From the NCBI GenBank assembly GCA_003427395.1, contig BFEA01000401.1, forward strand, positions 158,372-182,846: 24,475 nucleotides of DNA, read 5' to 3'. Every line of letters starts with the position of its first letter. Position 1 is the first letter of the stretch. This stretch comes from Chara braunii (lineage: Eukaryota > Streptophyta > Charophyceae > Charales > Characeae). The notes beneath the pieces are model-generated. The model worked only from the letters and a program-made list of their open reading frames with translations, was not told the DNA's origin and ran no database searches. Made by a program: the position numbers and the translations under genes. Below, piece by piece: positions 8,270-18,737 of the stretch.

Positions 8270-8375
8270 ATTCTATAAATAAACATCACAGAACTCGTTT
8301 TGGGTTGTCTTTGTGTGTGTATCCTAATCCGAATTCCGTCCTAATCCGAATTCCCTCTTCCTATTTCTAAACAAT

Positions 8376-8588
8376 ATGGCTGACGAGGGATCAAGTAATC
8401 TGGACCACGGCAGGGAAGAGAAGAAGCACCTGACAGAGGTAGACATACTTGATGCAGAGCTTGAGGCAGCAGAGCAGGCTGCAGAAGCGGCTCAAAAGGA
8501 GATTGAGAGTATCAGGAAGGAAAAAGCAGAGGCAGCGAAGTGGGAAAGAGAAGTTGGGTGAAGGGTGGAGTTAACTGACTGCTTTTCT
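8376..8588 (+). pseudogene. gag N-terminus of the LTR element, split by the LINE
   Basis: ATG 8376 opens a 61-codon frame ending at TGA 8559-8561. The frame continues in phase after the stop to the insertion point at 8588 and resumes exactly in phase at 19330. The product is highly charged and helical, with ELEAAEQAAEAAQKEIESI suggesting a coiled coil (residues about 27-55), consistent with a retrotransposon Gag N-terminus that self-assembles. The TGA is a lesion, or less likely a recoding site. This is the 5' half of the gag whose 3' half lies 10.7 kb downstream. Confidence 0.7.
8573..8588 (+). repeat. LINE target-site duplication, left copy
   Basis: AACTGACTGCTTTTCT, identical over 16 bp to 19314-19329. 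It lies directly next to the A-tail end of the minus-strand LINE. Sixteen bases is typical for target-primed reverse transcription. Confidence 0.9.
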
Positions 8589-8595
8589 TTTTGTC

Positions 8596-8613
8596 TTTTT
8601 TTTTTTTTTTTTT
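8596..8613 (-). other. Poly(A) tail of the LINE
   Basis: Eighteen uninterrupted T on the plus strand, extended toward the duplication by TTTTGTC, is an A-tail on the minus strand. It marks the LINE 3' end. Confidence 0.9.
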
Positions 8614-8615
8614 AA

Positions 8616-8633
8616 CAGAACCTTTAGGTTCTG
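8616..8633 (-). other. Stem-loop abutting the LINE poly(A) tail
   Basis: CAGAACC (8616-8622) and GGTTCTG (8627-8633) form a perfect 7-bp stem with a 4-nt loop, 2 nt from the A-tail. Some LINEs use a 3'-terminal stem-loop for recognition of their RNA by the reverse transcriptase; that role here is inference. Confidence 0.75.
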
Positions 8634-9292
8634 GCTCCTAGCTCCTACCATTCTGGGGAGCGGCAGTCCGGTTCCTTTCCCCCGGCAAGTCAATAATATA
8701 TACATAAGAAACTCACGCACGCTCCTCCCCATTAAGGCCGGGAGGCCCGAGTAGACGGCATTGATTAATTCCATAAGGATGTACCATCCCTCACCCCTGC
8801 TTAAATAAGCCTGAGCTTTTACTACTTTCATCATCCCTGTGATCCCAGTTGGACTCCTCTCAGTATGCAATGAACCCAGATCGTGAAGACAGTCGTCAAC
8901 AATGCAAGCCCAGATGTCAACCAGCTGATGATTACCAATAGTCAAAATCGTGTCCAGACAGAATGAGACGAGATAATCATACACAGACGAAGGAGAGAGG
9001 AGGGAGATTAGACAAAGGAGAGGAAATAAATACAAGGCCCACTCCTGCTTCGGGCTCCCTCCTCAATCACCACCTCAATAATCAATAGTCTGCACGAGTA
9101 TCTGAAGTAACCTCAATGTGCCACGTGGCACGTCTAATCAGTCCCTCATCAGCACTGGAGCAATGTCGACATGAAGACAACCAGGTATGTATCCACGATC
9201 TCTCCACAGTCCCGATCTCCTCCCGAATGACGATAATCAGAACAACAATACAAGTCACGTAGCTTCGCTTCGTCAGCAAACAGAAGAACACA

Positions 9293-9370
9293 TGGCAGCA
9301 GCCACGTCAGCCAATGATACACCTGGCAGCAGCCACATCAGCGACAGCGCATGGCAGCTGCCATGTCAGC
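9293..9370 (+). repeat. Three ~30-bp spaced TGGCAGCAGCCACRTCAGC repeats
   Basis: Copies start at 9293, 9324 and 9352; the third is altered to TGGCAGCTGCCATGTCAGC, which creates a perfect 16-bp palindrome, CATGGCAGCTGCCATG (9350-9365). They lie within the LINE 3' UTR. Confidence 0.85.
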
Positions 9371-9758
9371 ATGCCAAGAAGACAGGTGCAAGCCAGCCAC
9401 CATGCCGGACCAGCAGCGCCTCGCCGAATCACAATGTCAGCGTCGCAGCGTCAAGCCAGCGTTGAAGTTAACGCGTGAAGTCAGCATCAATGCAAGACAA
9501 AATGAATGAATTTCAAAGCCAGGGAGGTCAACGCTTAAGTAGTGTTGACTCGGGGTCTGGACCCTGGATGCTGCTACCTTCAGCCATCCAGATCTTGATG
9601 CAAATGAAGGCCCTGATTGGCCTGAAACTGAATTCCTCTCGGCCTGGATGCTTGTCTGGGTACCTGCGCACAACAAGTGGGTGTATCCAACCAAGGGCCT
9701 GGGCGCAGTACCTTAGACTCTACAGTTGACTTTGACCCTTGACTTTCCTGGGTGCAGC

Positions 9759-9870
9759 GTTTGGTCACACAACCAAACGTGACAGACTCAGGCTGGGCGT
9801 GTCCTGGTCATACAGCCCAGCGCAGACCAACTTTGGTCTGCGTTGCCTGGGGCTGAGTTCTGGGCCCCAG
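9759..9870. repeat. Cluster of three perfect palindromes
   Basis: CGTTTGGT / ACCAAACG (9759-9780, 8-bp stem, 6-nt loop); CGCAGACCAA / TTGGTCTGCG (9821-9842, 10-bp stem, 2-nt loop), extended outward by CAGCCCAG and CTGGGGCTG; and TCTGGG / CCCAGA around one C, near 9860. They lie within 112 bp in the LINE 3' UTR. Confidence 0.85.
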
Positions 9871-9991
9871 ACGACTTCTGAACAGGGTTACTGCAAGTAT
9901 TGTAACTGCCAGATAATTGTGTTCTAACTAGAGTCAGCTGGGACCCCTCCTGAAATCTCCGACACCCCAAACCCTGTTTGCATTGTTCTTG

Positions 9992-10022
9992 CCTAAACCT
10001 TAAACCCTGAACCCTAAACCCT
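9992..10022 (-). repeat. Degenerate telomere-type repeats
   Basis: The plus strand reads CCTAAACCTTAAACCCTGAACCCTAAACCCT in pieces (CCTAAAC, CTTAAAC, CCTGAAC, CCTAAAC), so the LINE sense strand carries about four (TTTAGGG)-like units with single-base deviations. They lie about 50 bp after the ORF2 stop codon. Confidence 0.85.
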
Positions 10023-13000
10023 CATCTGTAATGCTGCCATGATTTTGATGCAGTATCTCGGGGAATCTGACACATTATTCTTGCTCACATTGCTCCGTAT
10101 TCTCAAACCAATGAAAGACTACTCTGGATCCTTCGATTGTTGCTATCTTACCCTTAACCAGCGTAACCCGTTGAAATGTTTTGAATGTCTCCCGGGCTTT
10201 GTCCGGGTTTTGTTGGGCTTGCCTTCTTGCCCTTTGCCATTGTGCCATGATATCCGTTTCCAACAGGTTGTGTAGAACTTTCTTGGCCTTCAGTCTGTGC
10301 ATTTGCCACCTTCCTATTGTCATCTGACATCTTCTTTTCCATATGGTCCATAATGTATATCGTCTCAAAAATTGAAATGCTCTTTTCTGTCCCAATTGCC
10401 ATTTCTTTGGAAGTTCCTCCCCGGTGAGAAGGATCCTCCTGTCTTCCGGAAAGACCTCATCTGAAATCTTTTGCCACATTTCCCTAGCTACTTCCCACAC
10501 ATAGGCCGCCTCTGGGCATTGCAGCAGGCAGTGAAGCAGGGTTTCCGTCTCTTCATCCGCACACAGATTGCACTTCTGGTTGATCTGATCCCTCTGATTG
10601 TTGCGTCTGCGCTCATACAGCCAAACGTTGACCGGGACTGCTGCGTGGAAAATCAGCCATTGTAGACTTTTGACCCTGCCTAACCTTATAGTATTCAATG
10701 CTGACCACGAAAGACGAGAGACTTGCGCCTTGGGTACTTCCAAGTTCCAACCTCCGTTCCCATCGAATAGCCAGTGATTCTTCCAACGGGTGAGACCTCC
10801 TTCTGAGCCTGTACCCTAATTTGGTTGTATATTGAAGTATGTTTACTCTTCTGGCAACCCTCAGAAAACCTCCCTTGAGACTGCATGCCCATTCTACCGG
10901 GTCTACTCTAAATCGTCTAGAGACGTAGTTGGAGCATCAATCATATAGTTGTCTGTCTCCACTACTCTGACCTTACGTACTGCATTTTTTAAGATTGTAA
11001 TCGGAGAGAAAGATGTCTTATCTAATTGATTGGTGGTGTTCCCTACTTCTTCTATTGATAACATATCAGCCAACAACCATGCGTCCCCCGGGCCCGTATT
11101 ACCCCTTATTTTAAAAGCAACTTCCGGTTTATCCTCGTGCAACCATGTGGCCCAATCACCTTTTTCCCAATTCGACCCCTTCTCTAGTAGGTTTGCCCAT
11201 CCTCGGGGTATGGAGATAAGGACATCATTCAGATTCTCTAGCAATTTGTGGGTACCCTTCATCTCGTCCCGAAGATCTTTTGCCGTCTTCCATCGTTGTT
11301 TGTCATTTGACCATAAATGTCTAACCTGCCTGACTCCATGTTCCACCCATGTTCCCCATTTTGAATCTCTTGTTGTCAAGGTACGCATCTTCCCTTGGTG
11401 ATCCTTAATCCAAGGATTGCAAAAAAGTGGTTGACGGAGAACCTCCTCTCTGTTCCTAGGTTCTCTTACTCTTGCTGGGAAAATGTCCCCCCAAAGCTTG
11501 AGGAGTTGTGCCCAATCAGAGCCATTGCTCTTGTCAGTTGCCCCCGGTGTCTGTTCGCCTTCACTCCTACTTTTCCTTGCCCAGCCTTTGCTCATCACCC
11601 AAAACATCCCCGTCATGTTGGTCGGTGTTTTGTACTTAACCAGTCTTCTAATGTGCTCTAATGTGAGAGAGACCCAAGATAGCCAAGGATGGGTGATAAG
11701 CTTCAAAACCCACTTCGTTTGCAACGCCTTCATCTGCTGCCCCTGGTTTAATATACCCAATCCCCCTTGCTTTTTTGGCTTAATTACATGCTTCCAGGCT
11801 ACCTTAGATATGACATTATATTTACTTAGGTTTGCTGACCATAGGAAAGTTGTTGACCTTCTTCTTAACTCACAAATGGACTGATCTGGCAATGTCCAAA
11901 TCGATCCTACATACCACAACATCGAAAAAATGGAGGCGTTTAGTATTAACGCTCTTCCAAACAAGGAAGTATAAATTGCTGCCCAAGTACTTAGTTTCAT
12001 CAGAATTTTGGCTAAAAATCTCTAGAGCCGTTGAGTGGTGAGGCCCTGCTTCTGCTAACCTAATTCCCAAATAACGTAGCGGTTCATCTACTGCTGACCA
12101 CTGCATTCCTTCCGGGGTATTAACCGGTCTGTGCTCCTCTCCTTCTCCATAGTGCAACCACCATCCTATAGTCTTGGCCCAATTTATTCTCATTTCGGAT
12201 GCCAACTGGAAAGCAAGCATTGCTCGAGTGAGAGTCTCGAAGGATGAGCTCGAGGCACGAATAAGCACCGTCAGGTCGTCAGCAAAAAGGAGTGTCGTCG
12301 GCAAGTGAATCAGTCTACCCTGCTAATCCGGTTCAACTATCAAACGTTGGATGGAAGGATCCTTTCTGAGAAATGATGCCATTTGCTTCCATTATGAACA
12401 AAAAGATGGGGGCTGCTAAGGGGTCCCCCTGTCTAAGCGATCTCGACATCCTATAGCTCTGCGACAGGTGTCCGTTCACTTGGACCTTCCCGTGTGCATC
12501 ATTGTATAAGACCCGTATCCATTTCCTAAAATTAGGTCCGACCCCCATCCTTTCCATGCATTGCTAGAGGAAACCCCAATTCACTTGGTCATATGCCTTC
12601 TCAAAGTCGAAGAACAGTATTGTTGCTTCATTCTCTTATCCTTAATGTAGCGAACTAATTCGGACAAAGTCATAACGTTGTCCAGTATAAATTTGCCTGG
12701 GATAAAACCAGTCTGATCCAAATAAAAATAGCCCCTTGTAACCTTACTCAATCTTTTAGCCAAAGTCCTCGCTACTATCTTTTGTGTGAGTGTCAGTAAC
12801 GTAATGGGCCTGTAATTCCTTACATCTAAGGATCCCCTTTTTTGTACAACAACGTGACAATCCCCATGGCCGGATCTTGACCTAGCCCCTCTGCCTGCCA
12901 AGACTTTAAAAGGTATGCTATATATTCGCTCCCTAGGATTGGCCAATATTCAAGCCAGAATTCTCTGGTCAATCCATCTTTCCTTAGGGTCTTGTTGGGT

Positions 13001-13447
13001 GGCATTGACTTAAGTGCTTCCCACAACTCTTTCTGAGTGAGTGGGGCTTCTAGCATCATTGCCAGTGCACTTGGTACTGACCTTTCTAGGTGGGCTAAGA
13101 ACTTTGATCTGGCACCTTCCACCTGCTGTTGCGAATGGTCCAACTCCGTAAAAGTATATAAAGTTCTATATAATTTTTCAGCCACGGCAACCATCTCCTC
13201 CAACTTTGATACCTGCCCTTCCGATGTTTGAACTCGTTCTATTACTGAGCTTTTGCCTTTTGCTCGAATTTTCTGAAAAAAGTATTTAGTCATTCTTTCT
13301 CCTTCCTCCCACTCCTTGACTCTTTCCCTCATATGTAGCCCCCTAGTCCTCCAATGCTCCCATGCTCCCAATTCCTCTCTTGTTGCATGCCAAATTCTTT
13401 CATACAAGTCTGTACCTGGATTTTTAACTACATTACTATCTGCCATG

Positions 13448-13753
13448 GCTACCGCGGACCCGGACACTGGACCGATCCGGACCCAGACAACCAGTCGGTC
13501 CGGATACGATCCGGATCAGCCTGGATGGTCCGGATTATCATGTCCGGAAATAACAAGCATGAATGATCATTCCTTGACATGCACTATGCTGGCACAGTCA
13601 CTGCAAAGCACAAACTGCTGCAAGGGAAGAAAAAGTGAAGAAACAAAAAAAAGAACACTCCGCAGCAAACCTGAATAAAGGTAAATATTAAATGGAGTTC
13701 AAGACTTTAGCAGTTCAAAATTTAAAGTTCAAAGTTTGAAGTCCGAGGTCAAA

Positions 13754-13840
<87 letters not shown>

Positions 13841-13841
13841 N

Positions 13842-13905
<64 letters not shown>

Positions 13906-14322
13906 GCATATGCGCACCAGTCCACAACGGTAACGAGGGCTCTCTCTCCCTCTCCCTCTGTGTGTGTGTGTTTGTGCGTGTGTGTGGCCGCGGCGGGTGG
14001 GCGAGAAAGCACTCTGAAGTGCCTAGATCCGCCCTTTCTTCCCTTTGTCACTACGGAACTGCGCTTTGCCTCCAACAGTCTGCCCAGGATGCAAATAGAA
14101 AAGGGGTCGGTCCGGCCGCCCTGTACGGCCGATACCGGCCCCAAAATTCATAGAAACATTTTTCAGGCAGCGCCCTGGACCCAAGGAACAGGTCTAGGGT
14201 GCTCCATTTTTCTTTTTAAATTTTGGGGTCTTGGCCCCTTCCGAACGGGCCTCCTACGGTCCGGCGTCCAGACACCGGACAACAGACCATCTGGACGCCT
14301 GTCCGGATGTCCGGATGGTAGC
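13448..14322. mobile_element. 875-bp non-autonomous DNA element inside LINE ORF2
   Basis: The ORF2 frame is continuous if this segment is ignored: codons up to TGC-ATG at 14323 continue as ATG-GCA from 13446. The ends read GCTACC...GGTAGC, perfect 6-bp inverted repeats, followed inward on both sides by multiple CCGGAC/TCCGGAT words in inverted orientation (13455-13550 and 14255-14316). CATG at 13444-13447 and 14323-14326 is the duplication; because the terminal GC also matches the target, it could be up to 6 bp (GCCATG). No transposase ORF is present. Terminal plus subterminal repeats suggest a cut-and-paste DNA transposon derivative; the superfamily is not determined. Confidence 0.8.
13756..13902. 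repeat. (CT)n microsatellite with one ambiguous base
   Basis: About 147 bp of pure CT/AG broken only by an N at 13841, inside the DNA element. The N suggests the true repeat length was not resolved by the assembly. A shorter CT/GT patch follows at 13939-13985. Confidence 0.95.
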
Positions 14323-15334
14323 CATGCAATCTTCTATTCGCTTTGCTTGCTGAAGCTCAGCTTCCCTTGCTTTCCTTTTAGACGCTAGTTGCCTAGCCGC
14401 TGCCGCCGAAACTCTACTCATAGCGTTCAGGAGTTCTGGGAAGGATTGAATACCCGCGTCATAGTTGAGGCAAGACTGCAAAATTGTTTGTCTCATTTCA
14501 TGGGTTTGAAGAATCGAATTATTTACCTTATAGAAGCCTTTACCTCTCCTGACTTGCTTATCTGTGGACAAATAGAGAAAAATAGGCTTGTGGTCCAATC
14601 TACTAAGAAAAGAAAGGTTACCTATACCCACTGAATGGATCATTCCTATAATTGTTTGTGAAATCAAGAAATAGTCTATTCTCGATGTCGAGACGTGTTG
14701 ACTCCTATTCCTCTTATAGTAGGTAAATTGTCTGTCCTCCGGATAGTACAATCTGTATGGATCAATCAAATCAAAAGCGGTCATCATGTTATGAACTGGA
14801 AGTGCCTCTTCTCCTATCGTGCTTTCACCCATGCTGTGTCCCCCTAACATTCTATCCCGGGCTGGTTCCAATGCGGCATTCCAATCCCCTGCTAAAATAA
14901 TATGCCTGGTGGCTTCTATTGAGGCTTCCAATTCCTCTGAAAAATGTACTCTTAGTTGGAATGTGTTGGGTCCATAGATAGATACAAGAGTGAAGCCCTC
15001 TTCCCGGAAAAGAAAGTTCAACTTCACCCATCTACCTTCTCTTCTTCTATCTTTATATTTTTCGTTGAGAGGGCCCTCCTGTTTTGAATAATCGCCACCC
15101 CCGTCGAGTGGGGGCGTGGTGCCGGCGCCCAGAAGTCAGTTGCCACCCATCTCAATCTTTGTAAAATCCTATTCTTGACTTGCTCATGTTCTTCTGAAGT
15201 GGTCAAGTGAGTTTCTTGTAAACACACGAAGTCTGGCAGACTCTGATCAAACCAACCTAAATATTGTACAAAGTTGTTCCACTTGTCCGGGTTGTCCAAA
15301 ATCTGCACCAACCCATTTATATTCCAGAAGACTA

Positions 15335-18300
15335 TTATGAATTCAGGCTCCTTCCTTGGTTGTGCCTAAACTTTTCTTCTACGCTTTCCCTACTGGCCTC
15401 CTTTGCTGTCCTGCATTGCGAATTGTCATCCTTTGTTCGCCCTTCTTTCATTGAGAAGTGTTCAAGACCCTGTCTCTGAAAGATCCAACCTTGTTGCTCC
15501 CCTTGCGATCCTCTTCTCAATGTATTCTGGCTTCCACAAAAAAGGTATGAGTTTTTACTATTACCGCTGCACTTTTGGCCACCTATTATGCCGCCACCAA
15601 CCCCTCTAACAATCCGTAGGGAATGGTCTCCACCACCTGCCATGGCATCCATATCAGGCCGTCACACGACTTCGTCGTTTCCTGCAGCCTGAACATTATT
15701 GGTCTGTAATCCTTTGTCTGTAATGTGCCTGTTGTGTCCACATTGTCCTCCTTTTCATGCTTCCAGTCCCCTATCACATATGCGTGGGCTGGCAGATCTT
15801 CTGAGATCATACTCTTCCAGGGCCTGACCTGAGCAGTTGGCCTCATCTATCGTGACCAGCGCCAACGAGCGGTGGATTGCCACCTCCCACTCATTGTGGA
15901 ATTCATTCCAAGGGGATGATCACCCTGCGTCTGGGTGAATTTATGGCATATAGTCTTGCTGCTGCTTCAATTTCTTTATGTGGCGCATAAGCTATCTTTT
16001 CCTAATTCGTTGTATCTTCACCCAGCTCACGATTCTGGTCAAGGACATTTATTTGAGCCCCCAGGATCACTGCTTGTCTGCGTGCGTCCTCCATTAGTTC
16101 TCCATCTCCCATTTCCTCTCATGTTGATGCAAAAGTCGCCTTTCTCTTGCTCTCGGATCTCTTCATTGCTTTTGGTAGATAAGTCTTTGGCCATTCAAAC
16201 TGCTTACTGTAGACCTCGTTTCGCACCTGAATGTCATTGTTACGGTGTTCAACTTTCCACCCATATTGCTTCGCATAGAACTCATTTATCTCCTTCTCCT
16301 TTTTCAATATCTCAAAGCGATTTGTGGTAGTGATGCCCTCCATTGCTGTCGTGGCGTTCTTCAAGTCACGCAAGTGTTTATGGTGTGTCAGGCGAACCTC
16401 ACATTCCACCATTCTCTCCCACTCCAATGCCCGCACGCACTTGACACACCTTTCTAGTGTCTCAGGTTCTTCCTCCTCCTCATCCTCCGCATCCTCTCAT
16501 CCATCCTCGCTTGAACTCTCCTCTGAATCCTCTCCCTCCCCCCTCTTCTCCTTCTCTTTTGGGTCTCATAGCGGAAGTGGTTGATTTACCTTCGGAAAAT
16601 TTTGTCTCGTTGCCTGTACCCCCCTCATCTTGGCCCGTTGCTTTTTCCATTTCTTGCTCTTTTGATGGAGTCTGCCCACTATCCTCTTGCTATGAAATCT
16701 CCATTTGTCCCCCCAACGAGCTGGAAACCTCTGTCCCGCCCTGTTTTGTCTCCATCTCCTGATCCTGCCCCCCTGCGCCTTCTGGGTATCTCTTGTGACC
16801 TTGATTCCTCTGGATTGCACCCTCTTGGTTCCCTGCTCCCTTTGCTTACTCTATTCCGACTCACTCGACTCCTCTATCCTAGTTTTCCGCTTGAGTGAGG
16901 TGGTTGTGCTGCTCTGTTTAGTTGACCCTCCCTGTCCTTCCCCACCTTCCCCATCCTCAGACCCGTTCTTCTGATCGTGGTTTTGTGTTTCACTTTGTGC
17001 TTCCTCCCATGCTTTTGAATTCTCCAAATATGTTGCTTCTACTGTCCTCCCAATCTGATTTAGCTCTTCCATTGTTCTCAATCTTTGCTTATCATCGAAC
17101 AACATGGTTTCGTCAATCATCGGCTTCATCAGATAGCCCATGTCCTTATCTTCCATTATTTTGGCTCCCTTTTGCCACCATCTGCTATCATAAGGGGGGT
17201 AGATGTCAGGCTTTAGTGTTGGTGTCCCCTGCAACACCCACACCCACCTGGGGGATTCCAAGTTATTGCCGAAAATCCATCCCCTGTATTGTGCTGCATT
17301 TATGTACCATATCCCCAACTTGTTGTCTGATTCTTCCAGCATCGATTGACGCAACTGGATTGGTTTACTCCCCGCCCCCGACTGTGGACATTGCATACCC
17401 AGATACCCTCTTCCACGACATTTAAAACAGAAGGGATTAGTCTTTGTTGAGACAAAAATCGTGATCATTTGTCCATTTTTGCAAAAAATCTAAACCTCCG
17501 GAAACTTGTGTGGTGCTCCCGAACTCACCTCCAGACAGGCCACCCTTGAATCATGATTAGGCGTCAGGAAGTCCGGATTTGCCGGCCGCCAATCGATGAT
17601 CGCATTGTTTGGATATTCTTCCGACAATCTCTTCTACACAACACTATGCATACCTTCCGAGAGATTGTCAAATTGGACCCAGAAATGCTCCTTCATCATT
17701 TTCTGCCTATGTTGAGAAGCTTCCGCTTGTGGGGGTCTTGGGGGTTTCCATGCCTGAATTGTAACAACCGTTCCCTGGCATTTCAGCGACCCCAAAGATA
17801 GGAGATATTGAGCATAGGAGGGGTCTACGCATACAATCATCACAACGAACTTTCCCCTCTTGTGATATGTTACTTCCGGTTCTACCCCCGGAATACTCTT
17901 CAATCCTCTTAAACGTTCCATCACCCGTCGCCTCTTCTCATTCAATGGCAGATCCCTGCTTTTACTTGCAAAATTAAACAGCACTGCGTGCCGCTCATAT
18001 AGCTCATGCAATGAAGGAATGTCTTGCTCCGGATACTCCCACACATCCACTTCTTCTTCCTTACCATCCTGACTCTTATGAGTTTCCTTCGTAATCTTGA
18101 TTGGCGCTGTTATTTTGGTTCTCTCAATCAAAAAGTCAATGGCCCGCTGTCCTAGTGCCCTGGGTTGACCCAAATCCCTCCCCGAAATTGAGGTGCCTTG
18201 TGAAGCCATGCTCTCTCTTGCTTCACTTGCTGCTTTGGCCGCTATCCTCTTGTCTCCCTCTGTCATTCCCTTCTGAGCTGCTTGCACATAAGAGCACGCC

Positions 18301-18412
18301 ATTGATCCCTGCACCATGATTCCCCGCTCCTCCGCCTTCTTATTCCCCTCTTCGCGCAGACGTGTCCACCAAGTGCCCCTCTCGTTTCCTTTAGCCCCGA
18401 TGAAAAACTCTT
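15335..18412 (-). pseudogene. LINE ORF1 (RNA-binding protein), inactivated and unusually long
   Basis: One minus frame is recognisable from about 18412 to 16119, with in-frame stops at 17634-17636, 17490-17492, 16851-16853, 16566-16568 and elsewhere. The first good ATG is 18317, but open, charged sequence extends upstream of it and, past more stops, to about 18650. ORF1 proteins coat the element RNA. Visible parts are a segment ending ...GKFVVMIVCVDPSYAQYLL with RRM-like alternation (about 17.74-18.0 kb), then at 17388-17429 a zinc knuckle CFKCRGRGYLGMQC in which the usual His is Tyr, a Glu/Ser-rich acidic stretch (about 16.45-16.55 kb), and a TNRFEIL block (near 16.33 kb) typical of plant LINE ORF1. 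Coding-like sequence continues to 15335 in two other frames (15846-15586, 15652-15335), indicating frameshifts. Total about 3 kb, against roughly 1-1.8 kb in most plant L1s. Confidence 0.75.
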
Positions 18413-18737
18413 GTCATTATTTTCCGTCTCATGCTAGCTTTGTTCCCTTTGCAATGCCCTTTCCCTGATCTTGTTGCTGTTTCGTCTCTGGCACTTCTCT
18501 TCTTCGATTCTATCCTTACTAGCCCCTTTTTTGCCCTTTGCCCTCTGTTGTTGCTACCTCCACCGTTCCACTACCCTCTCTCTTCTCTTCGTCCCCCGAT
18601 GGCTTGCTCTTATCCTTGCCTGCTCTACCCCTTGCTATGTCAACCTACTTTTCCACACTCCTTCCCCGATTTCGCTGACTCATTCATATCTCCCCAGTGA
18701 CATGTGTGTCTCCTCACTTCACCTCCCGACACAGTCA

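Larger units (their letters stand above)
6927..8375 (+). other. Long untranslated leader of the LTR element
   Basis: This is about 1.45 kb between the PBS and the gag ATG, with no ORF I would defend. It carries telobox hairpins (7121-7181), scattered AAACCCTAA/TTAGGG words (for example 7541-7547, 7681-7687, 8139-8146), a 72-bp tandem duplication (8126-8269), an 18-bp-period duplication of CCTAATCCGAATTCC (8321-8356), and TATAAATA at 8274-8281, about 95 bp before the gag ATG, which could serve as an internal promoter. Confidence 0.6.
8634..10074 (-). other. LINE 3' UTR
   Basis: About 1.44 kb between the ORF2 stop and the terminal stem-loop. No gene-like ORF on either strand. It holds telomere-type repeats just after the ORF2 stop (9992-10022), a cluster of palindromes (9759-9870), and three TGGCAGC-type repeats (9293-9370). 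Part of it could be a further, older insertion that I cannot delimit. Confidence 0.6.
10075..15365 (-). pseudogene. LINE ORF2: endonuclease and reverse transcriptase, inactivated
   Basis: The frame opens after a TAG at 15366-15368 and ends at the stop at 10075. ORF2 proteins nick target DNA and reverse-transcribe the element RNA there. The AP-type endonuclease runs 15365-14335: FWNINGL and CLQETHL at the N-terminus, GDWNAALEP at about 14878-14886, SRIDYFLIS, and a DHKP near 14595. The RT follows: motif A FFDFEKAYD at 12588-12614, motif B LRQGDPLAAPIF at about 12402-12437, motif C FADD at about 12275-12286, then LRYLGI and a KQGGLGILN thumb-type block. A zf-RVT finger (C-x2-C-x9-H-x4-C) lies at 10516-10572. 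Lesions include frameshifts near 15.07, 12.83, 12.64, 12.36, 12.01, 10.92 and 10.75 kb, in-frame TAGs (just after motif A and about 35 nt before FADD), and the 875-bp insert. The catalytic residues themselves are mostly intact, so decay was recent relative to motif erosion. Confidence 0.9.

Noticed and set aside
8571-9035. 154-codon minus ORF
   Set aside because: Covers the LINE 3' UTR and terminates in the poly(A)-encoded Lys run; no domain and no coding character.
9759-9930. Helitron 3' end
   Set aside because: Hairpins exist, but no CTRR terminus lies at the required 10-12 nt from a hairpin and no matching 5' TC end was seen.
11030-11884. Plus-strand ORFs of 88-133 codons
   Set aside because: Opposite strand of the LINE reverse-transcriptase region, where conserved RT-associated blocks are read on the minus strand.
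13715-14144. Long Arg/Glu or Ser/Leu alternating ORFs
   Set aside because: Direct translations of the (CT)n microsatellite; no gene evidence.
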